NCBI GenBank assembly: GCA_021794275.1
Contig: JAJYRD010000046.1
Coordinates: 1-64,000, forward strand
Direction of reading: 5' to 3'
DNA length: 64,000 bases
Origin: Pseudomonadota bacterium
GTDB lineage: Bacteria; Pseudomonadota; Gammaproteobacteria; Acidiferrobacterales; Acidiferrobacteraceae
Below, piece after piece: positions 63,556 to 64,000 of the stretch. Position 1 is the stretch's first letter. Each line of letters starts with the position of its first letter. The notes beneath the pieces were generated by a model. The model ran no database searches. It was not told the origin of the DNA and saw only the letters and a list, made by a program, of their open reading frames with translations. The translations under genes were made by a program, and so were the position numbers.

Positions 63556-64000
63556 ATGCGCCCAAGCGCGTCTCCGCCACCGGCCCCGGGGCCGCCAAGG
63601 CCTGCACGGTCAACCCCTTGAGGATGAGCCAGCCGCTCGGCGCGGCACTCGCCTTCCTTGGGATAGACCGGTCCATGCCAGTCTTTCACGGCTCCCAGGG
63701 CTGCACCGCTTTCGGCCTGGTCCTGTTCGTCCGCCATTTTCGGGAGTCGATACCGCTCCAAACCACCGCCATGAATGAGGTGACGACCATCCTCGGCGGC
63801 GGCGAGAACATCGAGAAAGCCATCTTGAACATTCACAAGCGGGCAAAACCCGCATTCATTGGCATTGCCTCCACTGGACTTACCGAGACCAAGGGCGACG
63901 ACGTCGCAGGCGATCTACGCCGCATCACCGCAGCCCATCCGGAGCTCGACATGCCGATCGTTTACGTCTCGACGCCCGATTATGAGGGGGCGTTTCAGGA
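63552..64000 (+). CDS. nifN: NifN, FeMo-co scaffold beta subunit (5' part)
   Basis: The first ~149 residues of a NifK-like scaffold subunit: [42 protein letters not shown] and [18 protein letters not shown]. Starts at GTG 63552 overlapping the nifE stop, with ATG 63556 out of frame. Cut by the right edge of the window. Confidence 0.93.
   Translation, partial: MNAPKRVSATGPGAAKACTVNPLRMSQPLGAALAFLGIDRSMPVFHGSQGCTAFGLVLFVRHFRESIPLQTTAMNEVTTILGGGENIEKAILNIHKRAKPAFIGIASTGLTETKGDDVAGDLRRITAAHPELDMPIVYVSTPDYEGAFQ

Overview
The window is a high-GC chromosomal segment of an autotrophic-looking, probably acidophilic iron/sulfur-oxidising gammaproteobacterium. An Acidiferrobacter-like organism is my best guess, by inference only. 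The basis is a rusticyanin-like cupredoxin, a sulfide:quinone-reductase-type oxidoreductase with TusA and DsrE, a CbbR-like regulator with carbon-metabolism homologues, and a large Mo-nitrogenase cluster. No rRNA, tRNA or CRISPR array was recognised.

Layout. 1-3.8 kb: the end of a beta-barrel-like gene, a PDC-sensor gene whose stop codon falls in the end of an IS605-type element (intact tnpB, frameshifted tnpA), and a second decayed tnpB. 3.9-6.3 kb: a four-gene operon with an MglA-like GTPase and two Roadblock-type proteins. 6.6-14.5 kb: a SIR2-fold protein, a CbbR-like LysR regulator, a class II aldolase homologue with all three zinc histidines replaced by arginine and fused to a Dabb domain, IS607/TnpB debris, a DabA-like protein with an altered zinc site, and a zinc-ribbon protein. 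14.5-28 kb: housekeeping genes (pyrC, ilvD, bioA, bioD, purE, purK) mixed with a SWIM-SNF2 helicase, hipBA, a PAP2 phosphatase and a DinB protein. 28.2-32.8 kb: a sigma-54 activator with a cysteine-bearing PAS domain, divergent from a dsrE-tusA-sqr-like-DUF1641 operon that has a clear -24/-12 promoter, then a cupredoxin. 32.9-38.3 kb: a RibD-like reductase, a PAS-GGDEF-EAL protein and a three-gene TIGR04255 locus in which every gene is frameshifted.

38.7-64 kb is a nif cluster: LRV iron-sulfur protein gene and partner, nifA, nifV-nifW-fixABCX, a GGDEF-EAL gene, an A-type Fe-S carrier, nifB-fdx-A-type carrier-nifZ-nifS-nifT, an accessory group (small DUF6129-like protein, DegT-like, SIR2-like, receiver-like), and nifHDK-fdx-nifE-nifN (cut by the window end). 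FixABCX would supply low-potential electrons. NifB, NifEN, NifV and the A-type carriers build the cofactor. NifA has the cysteine spacing of oxygen-sensitive NifA proteins, and no nifL is seen. I located sigma-54 promoters before the LRV gene, nifA, nifV, nifB and nifH, with TGT-N10-ACA activator sites near most of them.

Main points for a second look: (i) the metal-ligand-free aldolase-Dabb fusion next to a DabA-like protein with a changed zinc site, and (ii) the nif-embedded accessory group, in which DegT-like, SIR2-like and receiver-like proteins have all lost their catalytic signatures.
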